Assembly: GCA_905234355.1 (NCBI GenBank)
Contig: CAJOHP010000001.1
Span: 1-52,458 of the forward strand
Length of the DNA: 52,458 nucleotides
Reading direction: 5' to 3'
Source: an uncultured Prevotella sp.
GTDB lineage: Bacteria > Bacteroidota > Bacteroidia > Bacteroidales > Bacteroidaceae
Positions 17,180 through 28,134 of this stretch are shown here, in pieces. The position numbers and the translations under genes are program-made. Each line of letters begins with the position of its first letter. Within the stretch, counting starts at the first letter, position 1. Under the pieces are notes generated by a model. That model was not told the DNA's origin. It searched no databases and saw only the letters and a list, made by a program, of their open reading frames with translations.

Positions 17180-17974
17180 ATGTCAGAAGAATCGATAGTA
17201 CTGCGAACAGAGGGCCTGGTGAAGCGCTACGGCAAGCGCACGGTGGTCAACGACGTGAGCTTCCATGTGCGTCAGGGCGAGATAGTGGGCCTGCTGGGCC
17301 CCAACGGTGCAGGCAAGACCACCTCTTTCTATATGACCACGGGTCTGGTGCTGCCCAACGGCGGCCACATCTTCCTGGGCGACGAGGAGGTGACGAAGTA
17401 TCCCGTCTACCGTCGTGCTCGTGCCGGCATAGGCTATCTGGCGCAGGAGCCCTCGGTGTTCCGCAAGATGTCGGTCGAGGACAATATCCTCTCTGTGCTC
17501 GAGATGACGGGCAAGCCCCGCGACTATCAGCTGCAGAAGCTCGAGAGTCTCATCAAGGAGTTTCGCCTGCAGAAGGTGCGGCGCAACAAGGGCGACCAGC
17601 TCAGCGGCGGCGAGCGCCGTCGCTGTGAGATAGCGCGCTGCCTGGCCATCGAGCCGAAGTTCATCATGCTCGACGAGCCCTTCGCCGGCGTCGACCCCAT
17701 CGCCGTGGAGGACATACAGTTCATCGTATGGAAACTGAAGGACCGCAACATCGGCATCCTCATCACCGACCACAACGTCGAGGACACGCTCTGCATCACC
17801 GACCGTGCCTACCTGCTCTTCGAGGGCCGCATACTCTTCCATGGCACGCCCGAGGAGCTGGCGGCCAACAGTGTGGTGCGCAAGAACTACCTCACCGAGT
17901 CGTTTGTGCTCCGTCAGAAGGACTTCCAGCTGCTCGAGGAGGAGCGCCGCCGCCAGGAGGAAGATGACGAGTGA
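17180..17974 (+). CDS. lptB: LPS export ABC transporter ATPase LptB
   Basis: A 264-residue cytoplasmic ATPase that powers lipopolysaccharide extraction from the inner membrane together with LptF/LptG (not in this window). Motifs: LRTEGLVKRYGKRTVVNDVSF, Walker A GPNGAGKTTSFYMTTGL (about 37-53), Q-loop YLAQEPSVFRKMSVEDNIL, ABC signature QLSGGERRRCEIARCLA, Walker B FIMLDEPFAGVDPIAVEDIQ, and the H-loop in ITDHNVEDTLCI. The strong match of the SVFRKMSVEDNI and FAGVDPIAVEDIQ segments separates LptB from the related LivG-type ATPases. The C-terminus ends in a Glu/Arg-rich tail. It is transcribed alone, divergently from mlaE. Confidence 0.95.
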   Translation: MSEESIVLRTEGLVKRYGKRTVVNDVSFHVRQGEIVGLLGPNGAGKTTSFYMTTGLVLPNGGHIFLGDEEVTKYPVYRRARAGIGYLAQEPSVFRKMSVEDNILSVLEMTGKPRDYQLQKLESLIKEFRLQKVRRNKGDQLSGGERRRCEIARCLAIEPKFIMLDEPFAGVDPIAVEDIQFIVWKLKDRNIGILITDHNVEDTLCITDRAYLLFEGRILFHGTPEELAANSVVRKNYLTESFVLRQKDFQLLEEERRRQEEDDE

Positions 17975-17978
17975 GGCA

Positions 17979-18038
17979 CACTGCCGCACTGCCGCACTGC
18001 CGCATTGCAGTAGCCCTTGTCATGGCGGGCAGGCCATG
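17979..18038. repeat. Short tandem cactgccg repeats and weak hairpin after lptB
   Basis: Three perfect 8-bp copies of cactgccg (17979-18002) are followed by a partial fourth. A small inverted repeat, catggc/gccatg (18021-18026 with 18033-18038), follows. It lies between the lptB stop and the 22-bp array; a terminator role is possible but weak. Confidence 0.5.
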
Positions 18039-18047
18039 GCGCCCGTT

Positions 18048-18157
18048 TACCCCCTAAACGACCCCCGTCTACCCCCTAAACGGACACCGTCTACCCCCTA
18101 GCCGACACCCCGCTACCCCCTAGACGCGTCTCGTTTAGGGGGTAAACCGTGACCCAT
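18048..18157. repeat. 22-bp-period intergenic array, copy 2 (five units)
   Basis: Five 22-bp units start at 18048, 18070, 18092, 18114 and 18136. Units 1 and 2 begin taccccctaaacg, unit 3 taccccctagccg and unit 4 taccccctagacg; unit 5 is inverted (tagggggtaaacc). Compared with copy 1, unit 4 has the opposite orientation. The 23-bp flank 18158-18180 is nearly identical to 1249-1271. It lies 73 bases after the lptB stop. Confidence 0.9.
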
Positions 18158-18180
18158 GGAGCCCTCACCCCAGGTCTCGC

Positions 18181-18315
18181 CCGGTCATATTTGCATTTAT
18201 CCACATCGTTGGGGAAGCGAAGGTCAGTTCAATGGCTTTTTCTTAGATAAGGTTTTAAAACCTGATTCAAACGATACCGTATACACAGCATATAACAACT
18301 CACTAAAAATAATCC
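18181..18315. other. Leader region of the low-GC lipoprotein gene
   Basis: No gene. It holds a perfect 14-bp palindrome, aggttttaaaacct, at 18250-18263. A catatttgca string at 18186-18195 resembles, but does not fully match, the -7 box. The AT-rich stretch before the ATG at 18316 is typical of Bacteroidetes leaders. Confidence 0.4.
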
Positions 18316-19308
18316 ATGAGATATATCCAAATTAGCTTGCATTTCTGTCTTGCGCTCTTCCTTTTTTCTTGTGGTAGCACAAGGCCATCCAGTCTTGATA
18401 CGGCTGCTGTCGAAGATGTATTTCTTGCTAAAGACATAGGCGGAGCGGAAGTGGGCAGACGTTTCGAGACCAACTTCTGGAAACTCACCGACATACGTGA
18501 ACAGTATCCTTCTGGTGGCTTAGGCCCGAGCATAAAGGATTCGCTCTTAGATGGTAGAGAAGCCCCTATTATGAAAGGGCGGTATGAGCCAGACGAGATA
18601 AGCCTTTATGGCATCTATGAGAAAAATGGGAAAGTGCGTTGTAAATGCACTTTTTTAGCGGGGCATTACGATAATGGATTCCAGTTGCGGTTCGGACACT
18701 TCTCGCCTGCGCCGTTTAGTACTTTTGGCGTATTGCGTATTGAAGCGTTTTCTGGACGTGAGATGCGTTGTACCACACGTCTGACGAAAGGGGATACTCG
18801 TAAAGACTACGTCGTGACCTTCCAAAGCCTGGACTCATTGCAGGCGCAGTCTGTCTGGCGTATGTTCTCAGAGAGTATGCTTACGTGTGACGAAGTGCTT
18901 GATAAGGCTTCTTTCGACAGTCTGTTCCAGCGGGGCAGTTGGTCCTTTGCCCAGTGCTATGATGTCTATCCCAGCGGACTGTTGAGCCAGGAGCTGAGCT
19001 ATGGGAAGTCAGGGAGTCCGTTGGTGTACTATCAGTGGGAGAATGACTCTCTGTACATGAAAATGGAAGAGTTTTCCGGCAGCGTGACAATTTCTGGCAG
19101 TTACTCCTACGCTCCTCCTGTCTTCATGTTCTTAAGTGATGACCGCCGTATCGTCTTTTTCAATGGTAAGGTGCCTTACACGGTGCTGTCGGCTCGGGAA
19201 GGCGAAATCAGACTACTGGCGCCGACCACCAATCCGCGCGAGGCGATAGCGAGGGTCCTGGTGATGCGACAGCATAATAAGATAAATATGAACGCGCGTA
19301 AGCGTTGA
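18316..19308 (+). CDS. Hypothetical lipoprotein, lower GC than neighbours
   Basis: A 330-residue lipoprotein with lipobox FLFSC (Cys19). I do not recognise a family. The mature part alternates short beta strands with aromatic residues. It contains GRYEPDEISLYGIYEKNGKV and, near the C-terminus, VSFGYS-like beta segments (SGSVTISGSYSYAPPVFMF, SDDRRIVFFNGKVPYTVLS), as in many outer-membrane-associated Bacteroidetes lipoproteins. The base composition is visibly lower in G+C than lptB and recQ on either side, with many codons ending in A or T, so it may be a recent acquisition. It is flanked upstream by a 22-bp repeat array and downstream by a strong terminator at 19359-19388. Function unknown. 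Confidence 0.75.
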   Translation: MRYIQISLHFCLALFLFSCGSTRPSSLDTAAVEDVFLAKDIGGAEVGRRFETNFWKLTDIREQYPSGGLGPSIKDSLLDGREAPIMKGRYEPDEISLYGIYEKNGKVRCKCTFLAGHYDNGFQLRFGHFSPAPFSTFGVLRIEAFSGREMRCTTRLTKGDTRKDYVVTFQSLDSLQAQSVWRMFSESMLTCDEVLDKASFDSLFQRGSWSFAQCYDVYPSGLLSQELSYGKSGSPLVYYQWENDSLYMKMEEFSGSVTISGSYSYAPPVFMFLSDDRRIVFFNGKVPYTVLSAREGEIRLLAPTTNPREAIARVLVMRQHNKINMNARKR

Positions 19309-19358
19309 GCCGAAGCCTGCTGCGGGCCCAGCCGGAAAATAATTTTTCAAAAAAAATG

Positions 19359-19388
19359 GTGAAAGCTTCTTGGCTTTCACTTTTTTTT
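19359..19388 (+). terminator. Intrinsic terminator (possibly bidirectional)
   Basis: Perfect 8-bp stem gtgaaagc / gctttcac with loop ttcttg, followed by eight T residues and preceded by an A-run. It ends transcription of the lipoprotein at 18316. Confidence 0.85.
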
Positions 19389-19390
19389 CC

Positions 19391-19398
19391 TATCTTTG
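19391..19398 (+). promoter_or_regulatory. Promoter -7 box for recQ
   Basis: The sequence tatctttg, 60 bases before the recQ ATG and directly after the preceding terminator. Confidence 0.7.
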
Positions 19399-19457
19399 TA
19401 GTCCTAAAGCGAGAAGAGGGCTTATGCCTTGCCTTTTCCCCCTACTAAGACACGCCT

Positions 19458-21647
<2,190 letters not shown>

Positions 21648-21670
21648 CCCTGTCCCCCCCCACGGAAAAA

Positions 21671-21711
21671 GTGCCCGCATGCCAAGGCTTCACACTTGTG
21701 CAGGCGGGCAC
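21671..21711 (+). terminator. Possible terminator after recQ
   Basis: Inverted repeat gtgcccgc / gcgggcac enclosing a smaller caag/cttg hairpin. No T-run follows, so function is uncertain. Confidence 0.4.
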
Positions 21712-21826
21712 ATCACGGAAAAACACAACGATACAAGATAACTATATTTGAGGCGGCAAGGCGTTAAATCGTATTAATTCGTCAATAAAATGATATAAAG
21801 AGAAGCCTTGAGTGCAGAAAAATGTG

Positions 21827-21834
21827 TATCTTTG
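21827..21834 (+). promoter_or_regulatory. Promoter -7 box for guaB
   Basis: The sequence tatctttg followed by ca, 28 bases before the guaB ATG. A possible -33 TTG is at 21808-21810. Confidence 0.75.
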
Positions 21835-21862
21835 CACGCAATAATTAAATAAGGTAACTTTT

Positions 21863-23344
21863 ATGTCATCATTTATTGCCGACAAAATCGTGATGGACGG
21901 TCTCACTTTCGACGACGTCCTGCTCATTCCCGCTTATTCAGAAGTACTGCCGAAGACGGTGGAGTTGAAAACGCGCTTCTCGCGCAACATCGAGCTGAAC
22001 GTGCCCTTCGTCACGGCCGCCATGGACACCGTGACCGAGAGCCAGATGGCCATCGCCATCGCCCGTGAGGGAGGCATCGGCGTGATACACAAAAACATGT
22101 CCATCGACGAGCAGGCACGCCAGGTGGCCATCGTCAAGCGTGCCGAGAACGGCATGATATACGATCCCGTCACCATTCAGCGCGGGTCCACCGTGCAGCA
22201 GGCGCTCAACATGATGGCCGAGTACCACATCGGCGGCATCCCCGTCGTCGACGAGGAGAACCATCTCGTGGGCATCGTCACCAACCGCGACCTGCGCTTC
22301 GAGCGCCGTCTGGACCGTCCCGTCGACGAAATCATGTCGAAGGACCACCTCGTCACCACCCACCAGCAGACCAACCTCTTCGACGCGGCACAGATACTGC
22401 AGGAGAACAAGATAGAGAAGCTTCCCGTGGTCGACAAGGAGGGACACCTCGTGGGACTCATTACCTATAAAGACATCACCAAGGCCAAGGACAAGCCCAT
22501 GGCCTGCAAGGACGATAAGGGCCGCCTGCGCGTGGCTGCCGGCGTGGGTGTGACCACCGACACGCTCGACCGCATGCAGGCGCTCGTCAACGCCGGCGCC
22601 GACGCCATCGTCATCGACACCGCACACGGACACTCCAAGGGCGTCGTCGACAAGCTGCGCGAGGCCAAGGCGTCGTTCAGCAATATCGACATCGTCGTGG
22701 GCAACATAGCCACGGGCGACGCCGCACGCATGCTCGTGGACAACGGGGCCGACGCCGTCAAGGTGGGCATCGGTCCGGGCAGCATCTGCACCACACGCGT
22801 GGTGGCAGGCGTGGGCGTGCCACAGCTCAGCGCCGTCTACGACGTCTACTCCGCACTCAAGGGCACAGGCGTGCCACTCATCGCCGACGGAGGCCTGCGC
22901 TACTCCGGCGACATCGTCAAGGCTATAGCCGCAGGCGGCTCCTGCGTCATGATAGGATCGCTCGTGGCAGGTACGGAGGAGAGCCCGGGCGACACCATAA
23001 TATATAATGGACGTAAGTTCAAGTCCTATCGCGGCATGGGCTCGCTCGAGGCCATGGAGCACGGCTCGAAAGACCGATACTTCCAGGCCGACACCAAGGA
23101 CGTGAAGAAGCTGGTGCCCGAGGGCATCGCAGGACGCGTGCCATACAAAGGCACGGTGCAGGAGGTCATCTACCAGCTCGTCGGCGGCCTGCGCTCGGGC
23201 ATGGGCTACTGCGGTGCTGCCGACATCGAGCAGCTGCACAATGCACGGTTCACACGCATCACCAACGCAGGCGTCATGGAGAGCCATCCCCACGACATCA
23301 CCATCACCAGCGAAGCCCCCAACTACTCAAGACCAAACGACTAA
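21863..23344 (+). CDS. guaB: IMP dehydrogenase
   Basis: A 493-residue cytoplasmic enzyme that oxidises IMP to XMP with NAD, the committed step to guanine nucleotides. The TIM-barrel start TFDDVLLIPAYSEVLP is followed by two CBS domains (about residues 95-210: PVTIQRGSTVQQAL... and IMSKDHLVTTHQQTNLFDAA). The catalytic loop GPGSICTTRVVAGVGVPQ places the nucleophile at Cys309. The phosphate-binding motif IADGGLRYSGDIVKA and the flap GMGSLEAM...RYFQ follow. The ending SGMGYCGAADIEQL...THAG-type sequence is typical. It is probably the first gene of an operon with the two PPIases (gap of 10 bases). Confidence 0.98.
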   Translation: MSSFIADKIVMDGLTFDDVLLIPAYSEVLPKTVELKTRFSRNIELNVPFVTAAMDTVTESQMAIAIAREGGIGVIHKNMSIDEQARQVAIVKRAENGMIYDPVTIQRGSTVQQALNMMAEYHIGGIPVVDEENHLVGIVTNRDLRFERRLDRPVDEIMSKDHLVTTHQQTNLFDAAQILQENKIEKLPVVDKEGHLVGLITYKDITKAKDKPMACKDDKGRLRVAAGVGVTTDTLDRMQALVNAGADAIVIDTAHGHSKGVVDKLREAKASFSNIDIVVGNIATGDAARMLVDNGADAVKVGIGPGSICTTRVVAGVGVPQLSAVYDVYSALKGTGVPLIADGGLRYSGDIVKAIAAGGSCVMIGSLVAGTEESPGDTIIYNGRKFKSYRGMGSLEAMEHGSKDRYFQADTKDVKKLVPEGIAGRVPYKGTVQEVIYQLVGGLRSGMGYCGAADIEQLHNARFTRITNAGVMESHPHDITITSEAPNYSRPND

Positions 23345-23354
23345 ACAACGCATC

Positions 23355-24803
23355 ATGAAAAAGATAGTAAAGACAGCCGCCTTGCTACTCGCTGCTGTCC
23401 CCTATGCTGCGCTTTCTGCGCAGACCCAGCAGCAGACAGCCGACGACCCTGTCATCATGACCATCAACGGGCAGCCTGTGCTGCGCTCAGAGTTTGAATA
23501 CTCCTACAACAAAAACAACTCCGAGGGCGTCATCGACAAGAAGAGCGTGGAGGAGTATGTCGACCTCTTCGTCAACTACAAGATGAAGGTATGTGCCGCC
23601 CTCGACGCCCGTCTCGACACGCTCACCTCGTTCAAGAACGAGTTTGCCCAGTATCGCGACCAGCAACTCCTGCCCGCCATGGTGACCGACGCCGACGTGG
23701 AGACCGAGGCCCACCGCATCTACGACGAGACGGTGCAGCGCATAGGCCCCGACGGGCTCATCCTCACCGCCCACATCCTCCTGCGCGTGCCACAGCAGGG
23801 CTCACAGGACGAGCTTGCGAAGGCGAAGGTGCGCATCGACTCTATATACAACGCACTCAAGGCGGGAGCCGACTTCGGCGAGCTGGCCACCAAGTGCTCG
23901 CAGGACCCGGGGTCGGCACAGCGCGGCGGACTGCTCGGCTATGCACAGCGCGGACAGTTTGTCAAGGAGTTTGAAGACGCTGCCTTCGCCCTGCGCGACA
24001 GCGGCGACATCTCGCCCGTCGTGCAGTCGCCATTCGGCTACCACATCATACAGCTGCGTGGACGCAAGCAGCTCGAGCCCTTTGAGTTCCACCACGACAA
24101 TATCCTGCGCTTCATCGAGCAGCGCGGACTGCGCGACCGCATCGCCGAGCAAAAGGTGGACTCGCTCGTGAAGACGTCGGGAAAGACACGCGCTCAGTAC
24201 ATGGACGACCTGGCCGAGACGATGTCGGCTGGCGACATGGAACTGAAGAACCTCATACGCGAGTATCACGACGGACTGCTCTTCTTCGAGATCAGCAACC
24301 GCGAGGTGTGGGACAAGGCCGCCAAGGACGAGCAGGGACTGAAGACGTTCTTCAAGAAAAACAAGAAGAAGTATAATTGGGATGAGCCGCGCTTCAAGGG
24401 CATGGCCTACCATGTGAAGACACAAGACGACGTGGCCGCCGTGCGCGATGCCGTGAAGAAACTGCCCTTCGACCAGTGGGCCGAGAAGCTGCGCACCACG
24501 TTCAATGCCGACAGCGTCATACGCATACGTGTGGAGAAGGGCATCTTCAAGCAGGGCGACAATGCCGTCGTGGACAGCATCATCTTCAAGAAGGACACCA
24601 CCGTGACTCACCTGAAGGACTATCCCATCGACGCCGCCTACGGCAAGATACTCAAGAAAGGCCCCGAGGACTACACCGACGTGCGGCCGCTGGTCGTGCA
24701 GGACTATCAGGAGATGCTCGAGAAGCAGTGGGTCGAGGCGCTGCGCCGCAAGTATGCCTACAGCGTGAACAGGGACGTGTTGGACACCGTAAACAAGCAC
24801 TGA
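23355..24803 (+). CDS. Periplasmic PpiC-type peptidyl-prolyl isomerase
   Basis: A 482-residue exported folding factor. The ATG at 23355 gives a clean signal peptide (MKKIVKTAALLLAAVPYAALSAQ); the frame is open further upstream but overlaps guaB. A parvulin (PpiC) domain lies around residues 137-235, with ILTAHILLRVP, the DFGELATKCSQDPGSAQRGGLLGYA core and SPFGYHIIQLRGR. It is flanked by N- and C-terminal chaperone helices. It would help outer-membrane proteins fold. The next gene encodes a second, SurA-like PPIase one base beyond its stop codon, so the two are translationally linked and probably act together. The order guaB-PPIase-PPIase-OstA is common in Bacteroidales. Confidence 0.92.
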   Translation: MKKIVKTAALLLAAVPYAALSAQTQQQTADDPVIMTINGQPVLRSEFEYSYNKNNSEGVIDKKSVEEYVDLFVNYKMKVCAALDARLDTLTSFKNEFAQYRDQQLLPAMVTDADVETEAHRIYDETVQRIGPDGLILTAHILLRVPQQGSQDELAKAKVRIDSIYNALKAGADFGELATKCSQDPGSAQRGGLLGYAQRGQFVKEFEDAAFALRDSGDISPVVQSPFGYHIIQLRGRKQLEPFEFHHDNILRFIEQRGLRDRIAEQKVDSLVKTSGKTRAQYMDDLAETMSAGDMELKNLIREYHDGLLFFEISNREVWDKAAKDEQGLKTFFKKNKKKYNWDEPRFKGMAYHVKTQDDVAAVRDAVKKLPFDQWAEKLRTTFNADSVIRIRVEKGIFKQGDNAVVDSIIFKKDTTVTHLKDYPIDAAYGKILKKGPEDYTDVRPLVVQDYQEMLEKQWVEALRRKYAYSVNRDVLDTVNKH

Positions 24804-24804
24804 T

Positions 24805-26178
24805 ATGACCGGAAGCAGATGGATGATAGCCCTGTCGTGTGTCGCTTGTCTGTCGGCATCCAGCCCTGTGCAGGCACAGAGTGTCGTCGACGAGGTCATC
24901 TGGGTCGTGGGCGACGAGCCCATCCTGCGTAGCGAAGTTGAGGTGTCGCGCATCCAGGCCGCCATGCAGGGCATACGCTGGAGTGGCGACCCCGACTGCA
25001 TGATACCCGAAGACCTCGCCGTGCAGAAGCTCTTCCTCCATCAGGCCGCCATCGACAGTATAGAGGTGACCGAGTCGGAAATCAACTCGGAGATAGAGCA
25101 GCGCATAGACTATATGGTCTCGCAGATAGGCTCGCGCGAGAAACTTGAGGAGTACCGCAAGCAGAGCATCAGCCAGATACGGCAGTCCATGCACGACGAC
25201 CTGCGCGACCAGATGCTCATACAGCGCATGAAGCAGAGCCTCGTCAAGGACATACAGGTGACTCCAGCCGAGGTGCGCCGATACTTCAAGGACATGTCGC
25301 CGGACAGCATACCCTATGTGCCCACCGAGGTCGAGGTGCAGATCATCACGCAGACACCACGCGTAGCTCCCGAGGAGATCAACCGCGTGAAGGACCAGCT
25401 GCGCAGCTACACCGACCGTGTGACGCGCGGTGAGACCACCTTCCAGACCTTGGCCCGACTCTACAGCCAGGACCCTGGCACGGCACGCAGTGGAGGCGAG
25501 CTCGACTACACTGGCCGCGCCACGCTCGACCCGGCATTTGCCAGCGTAGCCTTCAACCTCACCGACCCGAAGAAGATATCGAAGATTGTAGAGTCGGAGT
25601 TCGGATACCATATCATTCAGCTCGTCGACAAGCGTGGCGACAAGGTCAAGGTGCGTCACATCCTGCTCAAGCCTGAGGTGAGCGACTCTTCGGTCAGCGC
25701 CTCGCTGGCACGACTCGACAGCATCGCTGCCGACATAAGGGCGGCGAAGTTTACCTTCGAGGACGGAGCGTCCATCATCAGCGACGACAAGGACACACGC
25801 AACAACCGCGGACTCATGGCCAACCTCGTGGAGCGCGGCGGACAGCGCATGCAGACCTCGCGGTTCCAGCTGCAGGACCTGCCGTCGGAGATTGCCAGGG
25901 TGGTCGACACCATGCAGGTGGGACAGATCTCGGCCCCTTTCACCATGATCAACCAGCGCGGAAAGACCGTCTGTGTCATTGCCAAGCTGAAGAGCCGCAC
26001 AGAGGGGCACAAGGCCATGATCACCGAAGACTTCCAGGTGATGAAGGACGTAGTGATGGCCAAGCGTCGGGAACAGGCTCTGCACGACTGGGTGGTGAAG
26101 AAGATACGCACCACTTACGTCTGGGTGAAGGACGAGTATCGCAACTGCAAGTATGAGTACGAAGGGTGGATACGCTAA
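24805..26178 (+). CDS. SurA-like periplasmic peptidyl-prolyl isomerase
   Basis: A 457-residue SurA-type chaperone. A signal peptide ends near PVQAQ, then VVDEVIWVVGDEPILRSEVE begins the SurA N-terminal domain (about 25-170, helices with IRQSMHDDLRDQMLIQRMK). A parvulin domain follows at about 175-275: EVEVQIITQTPRV, TTFQTLARLYSQDPGTARSGGEL and SEFGYHIIQLVDKRG. A second parvulin-like domain follows (VRHILLKPEVSDSSV...TMINQRGKTVCVIAKLKS). The start is one base after the previous stop. It assists insertion of beta-barrel proteins in the outer membrane. It is followed by an OstA/LptA-like gene, another envelope-assembly factor. Confidence 0.92.
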   Translation: MTGSRWMIALSCVACLSASSPVQAQSVVDEVIWVVGDEPILRSEVEVSRIQAAMQGIRWSGDPDCMIPEDLAVQKLFLHQAAIDSIEVTESEINSEIEQRIDYMVSQIGSREKLEEYRKQSISQIRQSMHDDLRDQMLIQRMKQSLVKDIQVTPAEVRRYFKDMSPDSIPYVPTEVEVQIITQTPRVAPEEINRVKDQLRSYTDRVTRGETTFQTLARLYSQDPGTARSGGELDYTGRATLDPAFASVAFNLTDPKKISKIVESEFGYHIIQLVDKRGDKVKVRHILLKPEVSDSSVSASLARLDSIAADIRAAKFTFEDGASIISDDKDTRNNRGLMANLVERGGQRMQTSRFQLQDLPSEIARVVDTMQVGQISAPFTMINQRGKTVCVIAKLKSRTEGHKAMITEDFQVMKDVVMAKRREQALHDWVVKKIRTTYVWVKDEYRNCKYEYEGWIR

Positions 26179-26304
26179 AGCTGATAAATGAGAGATGATA
26201 AGTGAGAGATCGCTGAGAAGTAGTAACCATAGATAACTGCAGATAGAGGCTTGACACGAGACCATCATAACACAACAGTCAGCAACGGTCACAGAAGCGC
26301 CACC

Positions 26305-28134
26305 ATGGTGCTTCTGTGCCTGCTTTGCTTCTCTGTGCTGTATGCTGCGACCGTGCCGCATCCCTCGCAGTCCCATCCCACTCAGTCTCAGTCTCAGTCC
26401 TCACCGGCTGCTCTGGCCATGATCGCTTCTGCTGCAAAGAAACAGCAGGCTGTGCGCCGGCGTAGGCCTGCCGGCTATCAGACACCCGACAAGAAGCGCG
26501 TCTACCTCATACACTCCGACGAGCTCAGCTACGACCGATGGCGAAACAACGGCGCTCAGGTGCTCAGAGGCCATGTGGAGTTTGAGCACGACGGCGCAAG
26601 GCTACTCTGCGACAGTGCCAACTATTTCGAGGACACCAACTCCTTCGAGGCTTTCGGACACGTGCGCATGTATCAGGGCGACACCCTCTCGCTCACCAGC
26701 GACTTCGGATTCTACGACGGCAACGACCAGATGATGCAGGCGCTGCAGAACGTGGTGCTGAAAAACCGACAGACCACACTCTACACCGACTCGCTCTACT
26801 ACGACCGGCTATGGTCCATGGGCTACTTCCAGGAGGGAGGAAAGCTCGTCGACGGCACCACCACGCTCACCAGCGACTGGGGAGAGTATCATGCCGACAC
26901 AAAGATGGCCGTGTTCTACTACGATGTACAGATGAAGGACAAGCGGTTCTTCCTCACCACCGACTCGCTCTACTACGACACACACGGGAAACTGGCACAC
27001 ATCGTCGGACCCAGCGACATCACCTCTGGCAAGAGCCATATCTACTCCGAGCTGGGCTACTACAGCACCGACACCGAGCAGGGACGGCTGCTCAACCGCT
27101 CTGTGCTCGACAACCAGGGACGCATACTCACCGGCGACAGCCTCTGGTACGATGGCAAGACAGGCATCAGCGAGGCTTTCTATGACATTGTCTATACTGA
27201 CACCGTCAACAAGAACAAGCTCACCGGCAACTACGGCTACTACGAGGACTCCACAGGCTATGCCATGTGCACCGACAGTGCCATGACCATAGACTACTCG
27301 CAGCGCGACTCGCTCTACATGCATGCCGACACGTTCAAGGTCTTCACCTACAACATACGCACAGACTCCGTCTACCGCGTCATTCATGCGTATAATAAGG
27401 TGCGGGCCTATCGCTTGGACGTACAGGCTGTGTGCGACTCTCTCGTCTACAACTCGCAGGACTCCTGCATGACCATGTATCGCGACCCCATCGTGTGGAA
27501 CCAGAACCAGCAGCTCGTGGGCGAGCAGATACAGGTGTTTATGAAGGACTCGGTCGTCGACCATGCACACGTCATCAACCAGGCCTTCTCCGTAGAGCAA
27601 TTGCCACAAGAACAGATGTTCAATCAGGTGTCGTCGACAGAGATGTTTGCCTTCTTCGAGAAGGGACAGATGCACGAGGGACGCGCTAAGGACAACGTGC
27701 TCGTGGTCTACTATCCGGAAGACGAGTCCGACAGCTCCTATGTGGGACTGGTCTACATGGAGACCAGCGAGCTGCGCATGTTTATGGAGAACCGTAAGCT
27801 GCAGCGCATCTGGGCACCGAAGAGTGAGGGCAAGATGTATCCCATGTCGCAGATACCGCCGCAGAAGCGATTCCTCGAGGGCTTCAACTGGTTCGACTAC
27901 ATCCGCCCGCTGTCGAAAGAAGACATCTTCGTATGGCGCCCTAAGAAGCAAGGCACCGAGCTCAAGCCGCAGAAACGACGCGAAGCTCCAAAAATGAAGC
28001 TGCCTGGCCTCTCTTCTGAAGTACAAAAAGTCACAGAGGTCCCAGGAGCCTCAGAGGCCCCATTAGTCCCAGAGACCCCGGAAGTCCCGGAGACCCCAGC
28101 CACCCAGTCCGATGAAGAAGCCGCGTCCCTTTAG
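26305..28134 (+). CDS. OstA/LptA-like LPS-transport protein
   Basis: A 609-residue protein of the OstA-like family of Bacteroidetes. The ATG at 26305 gives a short hydrophobic signal (MVLLCLLCFSVLYAA); an upstream TTG would add a hydrophilic tail, so it was not used. From about residue 70 come repeated LptA-type beta-jellyroll units: YLIHSDELSYDRWRNNGAQVLRGHV, FEHDGARLLCDSANYF and TLTSDWGEYHADTKMAVFY, with recurrent DSLYYD and DSLWYDG strands. These form a groove that passes lipid A chains across the periplasm. The C-terminal 40 residues are a low-complexity Pro/Glu/Val tail (repeats of VPETPE) unlikely to be part of the groove. Its last 23 bases overlap the next small gene. It would cooperate with LptB. 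Confidence 0.88.
   Translation: MVLLCLLCFSVLYAATVPHPSQSHPTQSQSQSSPAALAMIASAAKKQQAVRRRRPAGYQTPDKKRVYLIHSDELSYDRWRNNGAQVLRGHVEFEHDGARLLCDSANYFEDTNSFEAFGHVRMYQGDTLSLTSDFGFYDGNDQMMQALQNVVLKNRQTTLYTDSLYYDRLWSMGYFQEGGKLVDGTTTLTSDWGEYHADTKMAVFYYDVQMKDKRFFLTTDSLYYDTHGKLAHIVGPSDITSGKSHIYSELGYYSTDTEQGRLLNRSVLDNQGRILTGDSLWYDGKTGISEAFYDIVYTDTVNKNKLTGNYGYYEDSTGYAMCTDSAMTIDYSQRDSLYMHADTFKVFTYNIRTDSVYRVIHAYNKVRAYRLDVQAVCDSLVYNSQDSCMTMYRDPIVWNQNQQLVGEQIQVFMKDSVVDHAHVINQAFSVEQLPQEQMFNQVSSTEMFAFFEKGQMHEGRAKDNVLVVYYPEDESDSSYVGLVYMETSELRMFMENRKLQRIWAPKSEGKMYPMSQIPPQKRFLEGFNWFDYIRPLSKEDIFVWRPKKQGTELKPQKRREAPKMKLPGLSSEVQKVTEVPGASEAPLVPETPEVPETPATQSDEEAASL

Noticed and set aside
18048..18157. Telomere-like or G-quadruplex repeat (TTTAGGGGG)
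   Set aside because: The G-runs are 17 bases apart and partly inverted, so a quadruplex is unlikely; the resemblance to telomere repeats is superficial.
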